64,000 nt of DNA, from the NCBI RefSeq assembly GCF_033807575.1, contig NC_084713.1, forward strand, positions 10,418,703 to 10,482,702. The letters run 5' to 3'. The notes below the pieces were generated by a model. It made no database searches. It had not been told where the DNA came from and saw nothing but the letters and a program-made list of their open reading frames with translations. Origin of the DNA: Cydia pomonella (taxonomy: Eukaryota > Arthropoda > Insecta > Lepidoptera > Tortricidae). Shown here one piece after another: positions 36,525 to 49,024 of this stretch. A program made the translations under genes and the position numbers. Position 1 is the first letter of the stretch. Every line of letters starts with the position of its first letter.

Positions 36525-36534
36525 ATAATCGTAT

Positions 36535-38798
36535 AAGATTTATAATTTTTACAGTTATTTGCTAATAACTAATTTTTTAAGTGTTTTTTTTTTAATAAAA
36601 AGACACGTCCATATATAGAACCGAACTATAGTGTAACTGAATTCATTAAAAATTAAATAATATGAGGAATCAGAAATATATTACATAGCTATATTCATTA
36701 ATTCGCCCTGCAGTTGCCTGCAGCCAAAACGGTTCGATGATTTTGACGGGAAAGTTGTGTTCGATGAATGTGTCGTGTATGTGCTAACTCTGCTAGTGAG
36801 CTTTGAAGAGAGAGCAAAAACGAGAAATAGTTGATTCACCCTATTAGATTATGTCTCAGTGTGGAGAACTTGGAGAGTGATGTAGGCATAATATAATTTA
36901 TGTAATTAATTTTACTTGATTTCCTTTGTCCTCTAGTGAAAATAAATTGCTCTACAAGCTACAACGTTTACTAGCCGCGGCCATTTCAATTCCGAGGTAG
37001 CAATTTCACAGCGCTTTTCCGCATTCATGAACTTGAAAAAGTTATGATTTTTTTATTTCCAACTTGAGCTTAGTGAAGTGTCTTGGGTACACAAAAGTAT
37101 ATTTGAAATTGAAACTCGTTCGCATCACAGTATTTCCATCGATAGATTGGACGAAAGTAAACCTCCAGTCCAGCACGTTTGATGAACGTGACGGAGCCGA
37201 AATTGATGTGCTCTATACAAGGATATTTGCTTCTATATTAGGTAGATATACCTACATATGTCAACGATCCATTTTTAGGTCTTTTCTATATATGTAGATA
37301 GATACTTAGGGTTAGGTGCACCAAACCGTCTATCACAGATATTCATGCAGCAAATTGCGGCGATATCGTCGTATCGTGCAGAAAAAGATGCAGGCCGAAA
37401 AATTACTTCTCGGGCTTAGGGCCTTAATATGAACCAATCGATAGGCAGTTCGGAAAAAAGCTCAAAATTACAGAAATCCTCGCATAGAATCGTGTAACAT
37501 CTTTTATTTTTCACTCATAGTTACCAGGCACATCTATTGCACGTTAGTAGTGCTTATAAGTTTATCTGGCGTTTCTCACTCACGGCGGGAGAGCGCGGTA
37601 CAAAGATATGGCTTCTATTTATAACCGAGGAATGAGAGGAGCGGTGCAGGCGCGCATCTCATCGGGTTTGTCGTTGTGTTCGTGTTCAATGTTTTGTGCT
37701 CGCGTTTAGGCATTCCTTTACTTCATATTCATAGGTGAAATAAATCTTCTTTAAATTTTTGTTATACTAATGTTGCTTAATGCTAACAACACTTTTGATC
37801 CGTAGATTGATGATTCGCCAAATGGAAAAAAATTACAAGTTTTTCATGTTGTAAAATGCGGAACCCAATTCAAATGCTACTTTGGAATGAAAGATAGCAA
37901 AAGTAGTACGTCATATATGTGTCAGAAGATATGATGTTAAATACGTCTATTTAGACGTCTTTCTGAGATAATATGAAATGATAAGTATAAATTAAATTCC
38001 GGTTATTCTTATCGGTATCTACAGACAGCCAGAACGTAATTAAAACCGAAGACCTAGCGTATAATCAGCTTGTCTCAAGAATTGCCTAATGCCTAATCAT
38101 AGTGACCTCTAGGATTTCACCAGTCTAGACCCGATTCAGATTTGTGAAAGTTTCAACGTTCATTGACATAATTTCCAATTTTAGTCGTCTTTACATGAGT
38201 ATTGATCAGGCATTCTAATATTTAGAATACAACATTCGAATTGATACTTGTAATATCCGGTGGGGTGCCATTGTCTCGTAGGCTAGTTCAATCAAACCGA
38301 AACTGACATCATTCTCAGGGACCAACATTGTCACGAAACGTTGATTCCACCAACGGTAAGCAACAAAATTTTCCCACTGTAATCATGTGTTAGATAACGA
38401 AGTCTCTAACGTCTTATCTCTGTCATTGCTATTAATAGTATTTATATGTAAATAGTGTAAAGTGGAATTATTTTATATCTTGTATTGTAAAAATGTTAAT
38501 GGATGTTGTGAGATGAGTAGTAGCAAAGCAATAATGTAGTTGGAATTTATTATATGTATTTATTTTAATAAAGGTGCATAGCGATATTTTTAAACAGTGC
38601 CAAAGTTGATTGACATAAATTTACGATTTACAATGTACTTTTTATGCATTATGTCATAAATTTGCAGATTTGGTAGTTCACATTTAATCTGATAGCATGA
38701 ACTGATTAATGTATAAAAAAAGTTACTTTGAGAGTATGACGTGACGTGACTAAACAAACATACCTATAAATGCTTCTTTTGGCATCGGTTCTATCGAG
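36535..38798. other. No gene recognised
   Basis: Flanking DNA between the LINE and the foldback element. A CpG-richer stretch at about 37560-37710 has no recognisable coding content. The frame at 37064-37297 has no known domain. Confidence 0.5.
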
Positions 38799-38807
38799 AC
38801 GATTGGC
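38799..38807. repeat. Left 9-bp target-site duplication of the foldback
   Basis: ACGATTGGC here is repeated exactly at 57831-57839, immediately outside the two inverted ends. Confidence 0.92.
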
Positions 38808-39170
38808 GTGTCTGTGAACCTAGCATATCAAGTGTTAGCATCTCAAGTTTTCTTGAGAGTTCTAGTAGCATCCCTAATAGTTCTATAGTTCTAGGTAGTT
38901 TTTTTTAATAGTTCTACTTATTTACGCGAAAAAAATGAAAATTGAAAATGAGATGCTAACTTCCCATTTTGACACACTAGCATCCCAGCCGTTATCCACT
39001 CCACAGCCTCAAAATAGCATTTAAATGGAAGCTAGTAACATTTCTAGGCGATCTATAATGAGTTCTAGTCAAAACTGTAAAAATTTTTTTTTTCATATAT
39101 GTATGGGATACGAACATCAAAAAAAATTGTAGGTTTCTTCTAACTAAAACTAAGTTCGAGCTGAAATCCA
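38808..39170 (+). repeat. Left terminal domain of the foldback arm
   Basis: About 360 bp matching 57468-57830 in reverse complement with only one or two differences by eye (for example GTGTTAG versus GTGCTAG near the tip). It is dense in AGTTCTA and AGCATC words also found in the monomers, and has a small hairpin CTCAAGTTTTCTTGAG near the tip. It is probably the recognition end. Confidence 0.9.
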
Positions 39171-42100
39171 AGGTTTGACAGCCATCATCTCAGGAGTTCT
39201 GGATAGCCAGCTCCCTAGTGCATTAGAATACATACAGTTCTATCTTCTAGAACGAAATTTGACAGAGTTTTGATAGAAATTGTCCGAAAATAGTCTTGAA
39301 ATCCAGTAAATGCTAAGTGCTGAGCATCGCATCCCAGCCGATGCAGATCTGATACCCAGCATCTCAGCAGTTCTAGATAGCCCGCTCCCTAGTGCATTAG
39401 AAAACACACAGTTTTATCTTCTAGAATGAAAATTGAAAAAGTTCCGAAGGATTTTTGTTCGAAATAGTCTAAAAATCGAGTAAATGTTAAGTTTTGAGCT
39501 AGCATCCCAGCCCATCCAGGTCTGATACCTGGCATCTAACTAGTTATAGATAGCCAGCTCCTTAGTGCATTAGAATACATACAGTTCTATCTTCTAGAAC
39601 GAAATTTGACGGAGTTTTGATAGAAATTGTCTGAAAATAGTCTTGAAATCCAGTAAATGCTAAGTTCCGAGCATCGCATCCCACCCGATGCAAATCTGAT
39701 AACCAGCATCTCAGCAGTTCTAGATAGCCCGCTCCCTAGTGCATTAGAAGACATACAGGTTTATCTTCTAGAATGAAAATTGAAAAAGTTCCGAAGGATT
39801 TTTGTTCAAAATAGTCTAAAAATCGAGTAAATATTAACTTTTGAGGTAGCATCCCAGCGAAAGCTGGTCTGATACATAGCATCTCAGGAGTTCTAGATAG
39901 ACAGCTTCCTAGTGCACTAGAATATACAGAGTTTTATCTTCTAGAACGAAATTTCACCGTTTTTTGACAGACTTAGTCCGATACTACTCTGAAATTCGTG
40001 AAATTGCTAAGTTCTGGGCTTAGCATCCCAGCGAATGCAAGTCTAATACCCAGGATCTCAGCAGTTTTGGATAGCTAGCTTCCCAGTTCATTAGGATCCA
40101 CACAGTTCTATCTTCTAGAACGAAATTTAGCAGAGTTTTGATAGACTATGTCCGAAAATAGTATCGATATCGAGATATTGCAAAGTTCTGAGCTTAGCAT
40201 CCCAGCCAATGCAGGTCTGGTACCCGGCATCTCAGCAGTTCTGGATAGCCAACTCCCTAGTGAACTAAAATACACACAGTTCTATCTTCTAGAACTAAGT
40301 TTGGCAGAGTTTCGAAAGACTAAGTCCGATAATGGTATCGAAATCGATGTAATGCTAAGTTCTGAGCTTAGCATCCCAACGAAAGCTGGTCTGGTACCCG
40401 GCATCTCAGGAGTTCTAGATAGCCAGCTTCCTAGTGCACTAGAATACACACAGTTTTATCTTCTAGAACGAAATTTGGCAGAGTTTTGATGGATTATGTC
40501 CGAAAATAGTATTGATATCGAGATATTGCAAAGTTTTGAGCTTAGCATCCCAGCCAATGCAGGTCTGGTACCCGGCATCTCAGCAGTTCTGGATAGCCAA
40601 CTCCCTAGTGTTCTATCTTCTAGAACTAAGTTTGGCAGAGTTTTGAAATACTATGTCCGATAATGGTATCGAAATCGATGTAATGCTAAGTTCTGAGCTT
40701 AGCATCCCAACGAAAGCTGGTCTGATACCTAGCATCTCAGAAGTTCTAGATAGACAGCTTCCTAGTGCACTAGAATACACACAGTTTTATCTTCTAGAAC
40801 GAAATTTGGCAGAGTTTTGATGGATTATGTACGAAAATAGTATCGATATCGAGATATTGCAAAGTTTTGAGCTTAGCATCCCAGCCAATGCAGGTCTGGT
40901 ACCCGGCATCTCAGGAGTTCTAGATAGCCAGCTTCCTAGTGCACTAGAATACACACAGTTTTATCTTTTAGAATGAAATTTGGCAGAGTTTTGATGGATT
41001 ATGTCCGAAAATAGTATTGATATCGAGATATTGCAAAGTTTTGAGCTTAGCATCCCAGCCAATGCAGGTCTGGTACCCGGCATCTCAGGAGTTCTAGATA
41101 GCTAGCTTCCTGTTGCACTAGAATACAGACAGTTTTATCTTCTATAACGAAATTTCACCGTGTTTTGACAGACTTAGTCCGATACTACCCTGAAATTCGT
41201 GAAATTGCTAAGTTCTGGGCTTAGCATCCCAGAGAATGCATGTCTAATACCCAGGATCTCAGCAGTTCTAGATAGCCAGCTCCCTAGTTCATTAGCATCC
41301 ACACAGTTCTATCTTCTAGAACGAAATTTAGCAGAGTTTTGATAGACTATGTCCGAAAATAGTATCGATATCGAGATATTGCAAAGTTCTGAGCTTAGCA
41401 TCCCAGCCAATGCAGGTCTGGTACCCGGCATCTCAGCAGTTCTGGATAGCCAACTCCCTAGTGAACTAAAATACTGACAGTTCTATCTTCTAGAACTAAG
41501 TTTGGCAGAGTTTTGAAAGACTATGTCCGATAATGGTATCGAAATCGATGTAATGCTAAGTTCTGAGCTTAGCATCCCAACGAAAGCTGGTCTGATACCT
41601 AGCATCTCAGCAGTTCTAGATAGCCAGCTCCCTAGTACATTACTATCCACACAGTTCTGTCTTCTAGAACGAAATTTGGCAGAGTTTTGATAGACTATGT
41701 CCGAAAATAGTATCGATATCGAGATATTGCAAAGTTCTGAGCTTAGCATCCCAGCCAATGCAGGTCTGGTACACGGCATCTCAGCAGTTTTGGATAGCCA
41801 ACTCCCTAGTGAACTAAAATACACACAGTTCTATCTTCTAGAACTAACTTTGGCAAAGTTTTTAAAGACTATGTCCGATAATGGTATCGATATCGAGATA
41901 TTGCAAAGTTCTGAGCTTAGCATCCCAGCCAATGCAGGTCTGGTACGCGGCATCTCAGCAGTTTTGGATAGCCAACTCCCTAGTGAACTAAAATACACAC
42001 AGTTCTATCTTCTAGAACTAACTTTGGCAAAGTTTTTAAAGACTATGTCCGATAATGGTATCGATATCGAGATATTGCAAAGTTCTGAGCTTAGCATCCC

Positions 42101-43765
42101 AGCGAAAGCTGGTCTGATACCTAGCATCTCAAGAGTTCTAGATAGCCAGCTTCCTAGTGCACTTGAATACACACAGTTCTATCTTCTAGAACGAAATTTC
42201 ACCGTGTTTTGACAGACATAGTCCGATACTACTCTGAAATTCGTGAAATTGCTAAGTTCTGGGCTTAGCATCCCAGCGAATGCAAGTCAAATACCCAGGA
42301 CCTCAGCAGTTCTAGATAGTCAACTCCCTAATACATTAGCATCCACACAGTTCTGTCTTCTAGAACGAAATTTGGCAGAGTTTTGATAGACTATGTCCGA
42401 AAATAGTATCGATATCAAGATATTGCAAAGTTCTGAGCTTAGCATCCCAGCCAATGCAGGTCTGGTACCTGGCATCTCAGCAGTTCTGGATAGCCAGCTC
42501 ATTAGTGAACTAAAATACACACAGTTCTATCTTCTAGATCTAAATTTGGTAGAGTTTTTAAAGACTATATCTGAAAATGTTACAAAAATCGAGGTAATGC
42601 TAAGTTCTGAGCTTAGCATCCCAGCGAAAGCTGGTCTGATATCTAACATCTCAAGAGTTCTAGATAGCCAGCTACCTAAAGCACTTGAATACACACAGTT
42701 CTGTCTTCTAGAACGAAATTTGGCAGAGTTTTGATAGACTATCTCCGTAAATAGTTTCGATATCGAGATATTGCAAAGTTCTGAGCTTAGCATCCCAGCC
42801 AATGCAGGTCTGGTACCCGGCATCTCAGCAGTTCTGGATAGCCAGCTCCCTAGTGAACTAAAATACACACAGTTCTATCTTCTAGAACTAAATTTGGCAG
42901 AGTTTTGATAGACAATGTTCGAAAATAGTATCGATATCGAGATATTGGAAAGTTCTGAGCTTAGCATCCCAGCCAATGCAGGTCTGGTACCTGGCATCTC
43001 AGCAGTTCTGGATCGCCAGCTCCCTATTGAACTAAAATACACACAGTTCTATCTTCTAGAACTAAATTTGGTAGAGTTTTGAAAGACTATAACTGAAAAT
43101 GGTATAGAAATCGAGGTAATGCTAAGTTCTGAGCTTAGGATCCCAGCGAAAGCTGGTCTGATACCTAGCATCTCAGAAGTTCTAGATAGCCAGCTTCCTA
43201 AAGCACTTGAATACACACAGTTCTGTCTTCTAGAACGAAGTTTGGCTGAGTTTTGATAGACTATGTCCGAAAATAGTTTCGATATCGAGATATTGCTATG
43301 TTCTGAGCTTAGCATCCCAGCCAATACAGGTTTCATACCCGGCATCTCAGCATTACTGGATAGCCATCACTCTAGTGCACTAGGACACACACAGTTTTAT
43401 CTTCTAGAATGAAACTTGACCGAGTTTTGATAGACTTAGTCCGAAACTACTTGGAAAATCGTGAAATTACTAAGTTCTGAGCTTAGCATCCCAGCCAATG
43501 CAAGTCTGATGCCTAAAATCTTAGCAGTTATCAATAGCCAGCTCTCTAATGCACTAGAATCCAAAAAGTTCTATCTTCTAGAACGAAATTTGCAGAGTTT
43601 TGATCGACTAGGTCCGAAAATAGTATTGTTATCGAGATATTACTAAGTTCTGATCTTAGCGTCCCAGCGAAAGCTGGTCTGATACCTAGCATTTCAGCAG
43701 TTCTAGATAGCGATATTCCCGGTGTACTAGAACACACACAGTTTTATTTTCTAGAACGAAAGGAC
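39171..43765 (+). repeat. Left arm: 174-bp satellite array
   Basis: Tandem monomers with an exact 174-bp step where checked (40148, 40322, 40496). Each contains CATCCCAGCCAATGCAGGTCTG, shortened in variants, and two internal dyads: AGTTCTATCTTCTAGAACT and, in many units, GCTAAGTTCTGAGCTTAGC. Near the outer end two monomer types alternate (a TTTGACGGAG type and an AAATTGAAAAAG type), a two-unit higher-order repeat. As 174 is 3 x 58, open frames run through up to three units (41697-42212) on plus, and others on minus. Confidence 0.92.
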
Positions 43766-43827
43766 CAAGGGCAACTTTGTATGGAACTTCGCCCCAAAAC
43801 CAACACAGCTAAGAGTTAGGTCGTTAA

Positions 43828-44016
43828 ATACTTAGACAACGATATATGTAATATATAAATATTTATAAATACTTAAATACATAGAAAACACCCATGACTC
43901 AGGAACAAATATCCATGCTCATCACACGAATAAATGCCCTTACCAGGATTTGAACTCGAGACCATTAGCTTCATAGGCAGGGTCACTTCACTGCCCACTA
44001 GGCCAAACCGGTCGTC
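43828..44016 (-). mobile_element. tRNA-derived SINE, 3'-truncated copy
   Basis: On the minus strand, GACGACCGGTTTGGCCTAGTG carries box A and GGTTCAAATCCTGG-like sequence (here with changes) carries box B. The body words GTGATGAGCATGG and CCTGAGTCATGGGTG follow. Compared with 62722-62967, it has a small insertion between the boxes (TGAAGTG region) and lacks the CCCACAGTAAGC end. Confidence 0.8.
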
Positions 44017-44225
44017 TCAGTCTGTTAGCCTGTTATCTCAGCTGTTTGCCAACATCGAGGACATGTGGCTTGAATATTATTAAATGCAACCTACAAATAA
44101 AACAATAAAAACTCAGTAGTAATAAAACAATATAAGTCAATATCGTAATGCATAGTAGAATGTGTATTTACCTCAATATGAGCATGTTCGTGTAGGTATT
44201 CTGCATTTCGAGGTTGTGCTTATGG

Positions 44226-44470
44226 CAGGGGTTCCCAAAGTGTGCGCCGCGGCGCCCTGGTGCGCCGTAGAAAGTAAAGAGGGGCGCCGTGAGTTCTATC
44301 ATTATCCGAAACCACAAATATTCGCGGGTACCTATTTGAGCGCTCGCATCGGTAAATAATATAGCGCCGTGTCACTCTTTTTCGACCGTGATTTTAAATT
44401 TACAAGGGCGCCGTTGCAAAATACTAAACTTGTAACTGCGCCGCATGTTGAAAAAGATTGGGAACCCCTG
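44226..44470. mobile_element. hAT MITE, 245 bp, with 8-bp target duplication
   Basis: Terminal inverted repeats CAGGGGTTCCCAA and TTGGGAACCCCTG are flanked by GCTTATGG on both sides (44218-44225, 44471-44478). The CAGGGGTTCCC start and 8-bp duplication are diagnostic of hAT elements. The interior is rich in GCGCCG words and non-coding. Confidence 0.93.
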
Positions 44471-44909
44471 GCTTATGGTAATCTGTCTTCTAAAATATAT
44501 CGACGCACTCGCAAAACCGAACGAGGACATAATACACAATAGCGTCCTTCTAATGCCATAGTTATATATTATTAAACGGCAGGTGACATAGCTATTATAA
44601 TTGAACACTTGAACATAGAACATAGGTACTCACATGTACCTAGAGTAGATAAAAGAGTTTTTGAACGGTTTTATATAGTAATAAAACATGATATTCCAGA
44701 AAAAAATACAAGTTAACCTAACGAATGTAGTATACGCCATATTCGGTAAGAATACCTTCGATATTCATATATTTTGTTTTAACTACCCACCAGAATTATT
44801 ATATCTACAGAATTTTCATAGCTCGTATTCACGCTGACAAACATATGAATATCTCAGTTCTGCAATGGAATTCCATTATAGTGCCTATAGAATGAAATAA
44901 AGTAGATTT

Positions 44910-45085
44910 ACAGTACATATGGTGCTAATTTACTGCACTAGTGCGAAAATTAGCATATTACGTTACTATGTCAAACATTTAAAGAGCCATATGTACTGTA
45001 AAACGTTGTACGATACATGTGCGAATAGGTAATTCGCAACTCGTGTCGATTTAAAACACTCCCTTGGGTCGTGTTTTAATTTATC
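44910..45085. mobile_element. Palindromic MITE pair, second copy
   Basis: ACAGTACATATGG through CCATATGTACTGT (44910-44999) is followed by the CGATACATGTGCGAATAGG and CGTGTTTTAATTTATCGCC module. It is the reverse-orientation counterpart of 10742-10964, missing its far arm. Confidence 0.7.
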
Positions 45086-45111
45086 GCCAAATTTGTGAGG
45101 ATACAAAAATT

Positions 45112-46748
45112 TGAGCTAGCATCCAAGCCAATGCAGATCTGATACCCAGCGTCTCGAGAGTTCTGATAAGCCCACTTCCTAGTGCATTAGAAAACTTACA
45201 GTTTCATCTTTTAAAGAGAAAATAGAGAAAGTTCTGAACGATTTTTATTCGAGTTAGTCTAAAAATCAAGTAAACGCTAAAGTTCTGAGCTAGCATCCCA
45301 GCCAATGCTGGTCTGATACCTAGCGTCTCAGCAGTTCTGGATAGCCAGCTCTTTTGTACACTAGACTCCACACAGTTCTATCTTCAAGAACGAAATTTGG
45401 CAGAGTTTTGATAGACAAATTAGACAATGTCCGAAAATACTATCGATATCGAGATATTGCTAAGTTCTGAGCTTAGCATCCCAGCCAATGCAGGTCGGAT
45501 ACCTAACATCTCAGCAGTTCTAGATAGCCAGCTTCCTAGTGCACTAGAATACTTACAGTTTTACCTTCTAGAACGAAATTTCACCGTGTTTTGACAGATT
45601 TAGTCCAAAACTACTCGGAAAATCGTGAAATTGCTAAGTTTTGAGCTAGCATTCCATCCAAAGCTGGTCTGATACCCAGTATCTCAGCAGTTCTAGATCG
45701 CCAACTTTCTAGTGTATTAGAACACACATAGTTTTATCTTCTAGAACGAAATTTCATCGAGTTTTGACAGACTAAGTTCGAAACTACTCTGAAATTCGTG
45801 AATTTGTTAAGTGATACCTAACATCCATAATGATTATAGCCAGCTCTCTAGTACAATAGAATCCGTAAAGTTCTATTTTCTAGAATGAAATTTCGCAGAG
45901 TTTCGACATACTATGTCCGAAAATAGTATCGTTTTGGAGATATTGCTAAGTTCTGAGCTTAGCATCCCAGGCAGTGAAGGTCTGATACCCAGCTTCTCAG
46001 CAGTTCTGGATAGCCAGCTCCCTAGTGAACTAAAAACACACAGTTCTACCTTCTAGAACTAAATTTGGCAGAGTTTTGAAAGACTATGTCCGAAAATTGT
46101 ATCGAAATCCAGGAATGCCTAAGTTCTGAGCTAGCATCCCAGCCAATGCCGGTCTGATACTTAGTATCACAGCAGTTCTGGATAGATAGCTTCCACGTGC
46201 ACTAGAATCCACACAGTTTTATCTTCTAGAAGAAAATTTCACCGAGTTTTGATAGACTTAGTCGGAAACTACTCTGAAAATCGTGAAATTGCTAAGTTTT
46301 GAGCTAGCATCCAAGCCAATGCAGGTCTGATACCTAGCATCCTAACACCTACGTATAGCCAGCTCCTTAGTAAACTAGATTACTTACAGTTTTATTTTCT
46401 AGACTGAAATTTGATACAGTTTTGATAGACTATGTCCGTAACTACACTGAAAATCCAGCATCCGAAAATAGTATGGAAATCGAAATATTACTTATTTCTG
46501 AGCTTAGCATCCTAGCCACTGCAGGTCTGATACCTAGCATCTCAGCAGTTACAGATAGCCAAATCTCTTGTGCACTATAATATATACAGTTCTAACTTCC
46601 AGAACAAAATTTGACAGAGTTTTGATAGAGTGTGTCCGAAAATAGTATCGATATCGAGATATTGTTAAGTTCTGAGCTTAGCATCCCAGCCAATGCAAGT
46701 CTGATACCTAGAGCATCTCAGCAATTCTGGATAGCCAGCTTCCTAGTG
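45112..46748 (+). repeat. Inner diverged 174-bp monomers, plus orientation
   Basis: About nine monomers in the same orientation as the left arm but much more diverged from each other, with indels. They carry the same AGCATCC-AGCC and TTCTAGAA words. This block looks older than the outer arm. Confidence 0.85.
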
Positions 46749-48596
46749 CATATATATCATATATCATTTGAAAACAAAAATACTTTTATTTACGTAAAAA
46801 GAGTTAAAACTAAATCTCTTAAAAGAATATTTGTGTGTATTGTGTGAAATATTTAAAAACCTATTCTTTCTCGTTTGCGCTTTATTCTTGCAAATAATGT
46901 CCTAGACTTTGAAGAATGTCTGAAAATAAGTTTTTCATTTTAAATTCAAATATATATTTTAATATATGATGAAAAACGCTCCAAAATTGGTTAGCTAGTT
47001 TTTAAGATACAAGTTTCAGAAGTTGGCTTACTTTTATTTGTATGGAAGTTTTTGTCTTTATAAGTCCATAGAGCGTGTAATTAGTAAATTTTATAATAAT
47101 TTGTTTTTTGTTCACTTGTTAGAATAGAATAGAATAGATTTTGAACTAATGTTACGGATTTCACTCACGTGTTCTTAGTCACTCGCGCGACATGTTTCGG
47201 ACTTCGGCGAGTGACTAAAAACACACGAGTGAAATCCGTAGAATTAGTTTAATGTTAGTATAACTCACGACAGTTAATTTCGAAAATATATTTTATTTGT
47301 ATGATAGTACACTGTCATATTACCTAAAACGAATGATTTACACATAACAATGAGCAAAACCAGAAAATACATTACTATGCAAGTCAATATAAGTCTATGT
47401 AAGTTACGCGTTACATGTTACACGTTTTGGTATTTGTAAGTAGTCACTTATTAAAAATCTTCATGTCAATAAAACTAGGCCAACTTCTGGAACATAAATT
47501 TTAATAAAAAGCGGCCAAGTGCGAGTCGGACTCGCCCATGAAGGGTTCCGTACCATTTATGACGTATTAAAAAAAACTACTTACTAGATCTCGTTCAAAC
47601 CAATTTTCCGTGGAAGTTTGCATGGTAATGTATATCATATATTTTTTTTCTATTCGGTTTAGAAAAAAATTCTATTAGAAACCTCAATATCATTTTTAAA
47701 GACCTATCCATAGATACCCCACACGTATGGGTTTGATGAAATAAGATTTTTTGAGTTTCAGTGCTAAGTATGGGGAACCCCCAAAATTTATTGTATTTTT
47801 TTTCTATTTTTATGTAAAAAATATTAATGCGGTTCATAGAATACATCTACATACCAAGTTTGAACAGTATAGCTCTTATAGTTTCGGAAAAAAGTGGCTG
47901 TGACATAAACGGACAGACAGACGGACATGACGAATCTATAAGGGTTCCGTTTTTTGCCATTTGGCTACGGAACCCTAAAAAGTACTTAAATGATTTTGAT
48001 GCGGTTTTCAGTTTTCGATAAGAAATATGTTTGACTTTATAATAAAGTACTTATTGGTAGATATTTTCCATCGTGGAAGACACTTTTTGAAAAATAAAGC
48101 GTCAAAAAGTTTTGTTTTTATTTGAATACTTTAATACTAAATTTCTTTAAAAATATTTTGTGTATATTTTTTTACATAAAACAAAGCTATTTTCTTTCGA
48201 TTGACACAAAATGTATCTTAATCGAATGATTTGTGAAGCTTGTAGATTTTTTTTCTTTTTTTGAACAGACCTCACTTTACCTTGGCCCCCAAGGGACGAA
48301 ATTACGGGTGCTTCCAAAAAAAATATCGTTTTATTAGGTCTCCACTATCATCGTGTAAAGTGGATTGCTTCCATCTCAAAATGTAGCTTTTTGACAAAAA
48401 AGCTCGATAGCCAGTAAGATTATAAGTTCCGAGTTCTATAATTATAAGCATAGATGGAATTACTAATTTTGTTATTTCGCACGTCATGTACATTACGCAG
48501 TTTCTACCTGTGGAAACTTGTAATTACATAACTTAATGCTTCTATTTCGAAACCTTTTTTGTTACTCTAACTGTAAATTTTCATATGAAATAAAAT
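46749..48596. other. Core unique segment
   Basis: A+T-rich DNA with no gene. An imperfect palindrome near 47155-47245 pairs TTACGGATTTCACTCACGTG with CACGAGTGAAATCCGTAG. A MINE-like repeat at 47511-47981 is listed separately. Confidence 0.6.
47511..47981. mobile_element. MINE-like lepidopteran interspersed repeat
   Basis: It starts GCGGCCAAGTGCGAGTCGGA, then GAAGGGTTCCGTA, has GACAGACAGACGGACA near 47910, and ends CTACGGAACCCTAAAAA. The AGGGTTCCGTA and TACGGAACCCT ends are inverted. Such repeats are abundant in moths and butterflies; whether they are Helitron- or LINE-related is not decidable here. It is related in style to 63366-64000. Confidence 0.75.
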
Positions 48597-48735
48597 AAAA
48601 ATCGAGTAAATGCTAAGTTTTGGGCTTATAACGTTCAGAACTGCTGAAGTGCTGGGTATCAGACCTGCATTAGCTGGGATGCCAAGCTCTAAACTTTCAA
48701 TAGGGAGTATTACTGCAATGTTCTGCCGCCAGAAT
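48597..48735. repeat. Monomer orientation switch
   Basis: About 48597-48625 reads as monomer in plus orientation (AAATCGAGTAAATGCTAAG). From about 48638 it reads in minus orientation (CAGAACTGCTGAAGTGCTGG, then GACCTGCATTAGCTGGGATG). This is the point where the array changes strand, about 300 bp from the geometric centre of the element (48319). Confidence 0.75.
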
Positions 48736-48769
48736 GCAGCACTAGCACCTTTCGCCAACCATAGAGTAA

Positions 48770-49024
48770 CTACATAGAGTACTATGCCTTAAGCTGTGTA
48801 ATGACAAGTAATCACAGATAATAAAATATGACATTGACGTATCACCGGGAAACGCGAAAATCCAAATTTAGCTATCTGCCTATTCATCGCTCGAATATGC
48901 AAGAGTTATAGATAGGTTAGATGACGAAATTTCGGTTTTTCTTGTTTTGCGGTAGATCCTCAGATCGTGATGGATTGTGGTAGTGGCGCCTCCTACGCAG
49001 AGTTTCGCGTAATATTCCCTATAG
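48770..49024. mobile_element. Interspersed-repeat insertion between monomers
   Basis: Non-monomer sequence (GACGTATCACCGGGAAACGC to GCGTAATATTCCCTATA) splits the minus-orientation monomer series. Its words look familiar as a short repeat in Lepidoptera, but the family is not named with confidence. Confidence 0.5.

Larger units (their letters stand above)
43766..45111. other. Core segment with nested insertions interrupting the array
   Basis: The monomer series stops after CTAGAACGAAA near 43761 and resumes at about 45112 in a different monomer phase, so part of a unit was lost. Between them lie a SINE, a hAT MITE, a palindromic MITE pair and unremarkable A+T-rich DNA. No transposase frame is present. 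Confidence 0.7.

Noticed and set aside
35292..36536. Host reverse-transcriptase-like gene
   Set aside because: The reading is a 5'-truncated LINE segment inside a target duplication, with an internal stop and its C-terminus inverted next to it.
40148..42734. Repetitive protein genes suggested by 113- and 171-codon frames in the left array
   Set aside because: They are tandem satellite monomers with a period divisible by three. Equivalent frames appear on the opposite strand, and stops recur at a fixed monomer position.
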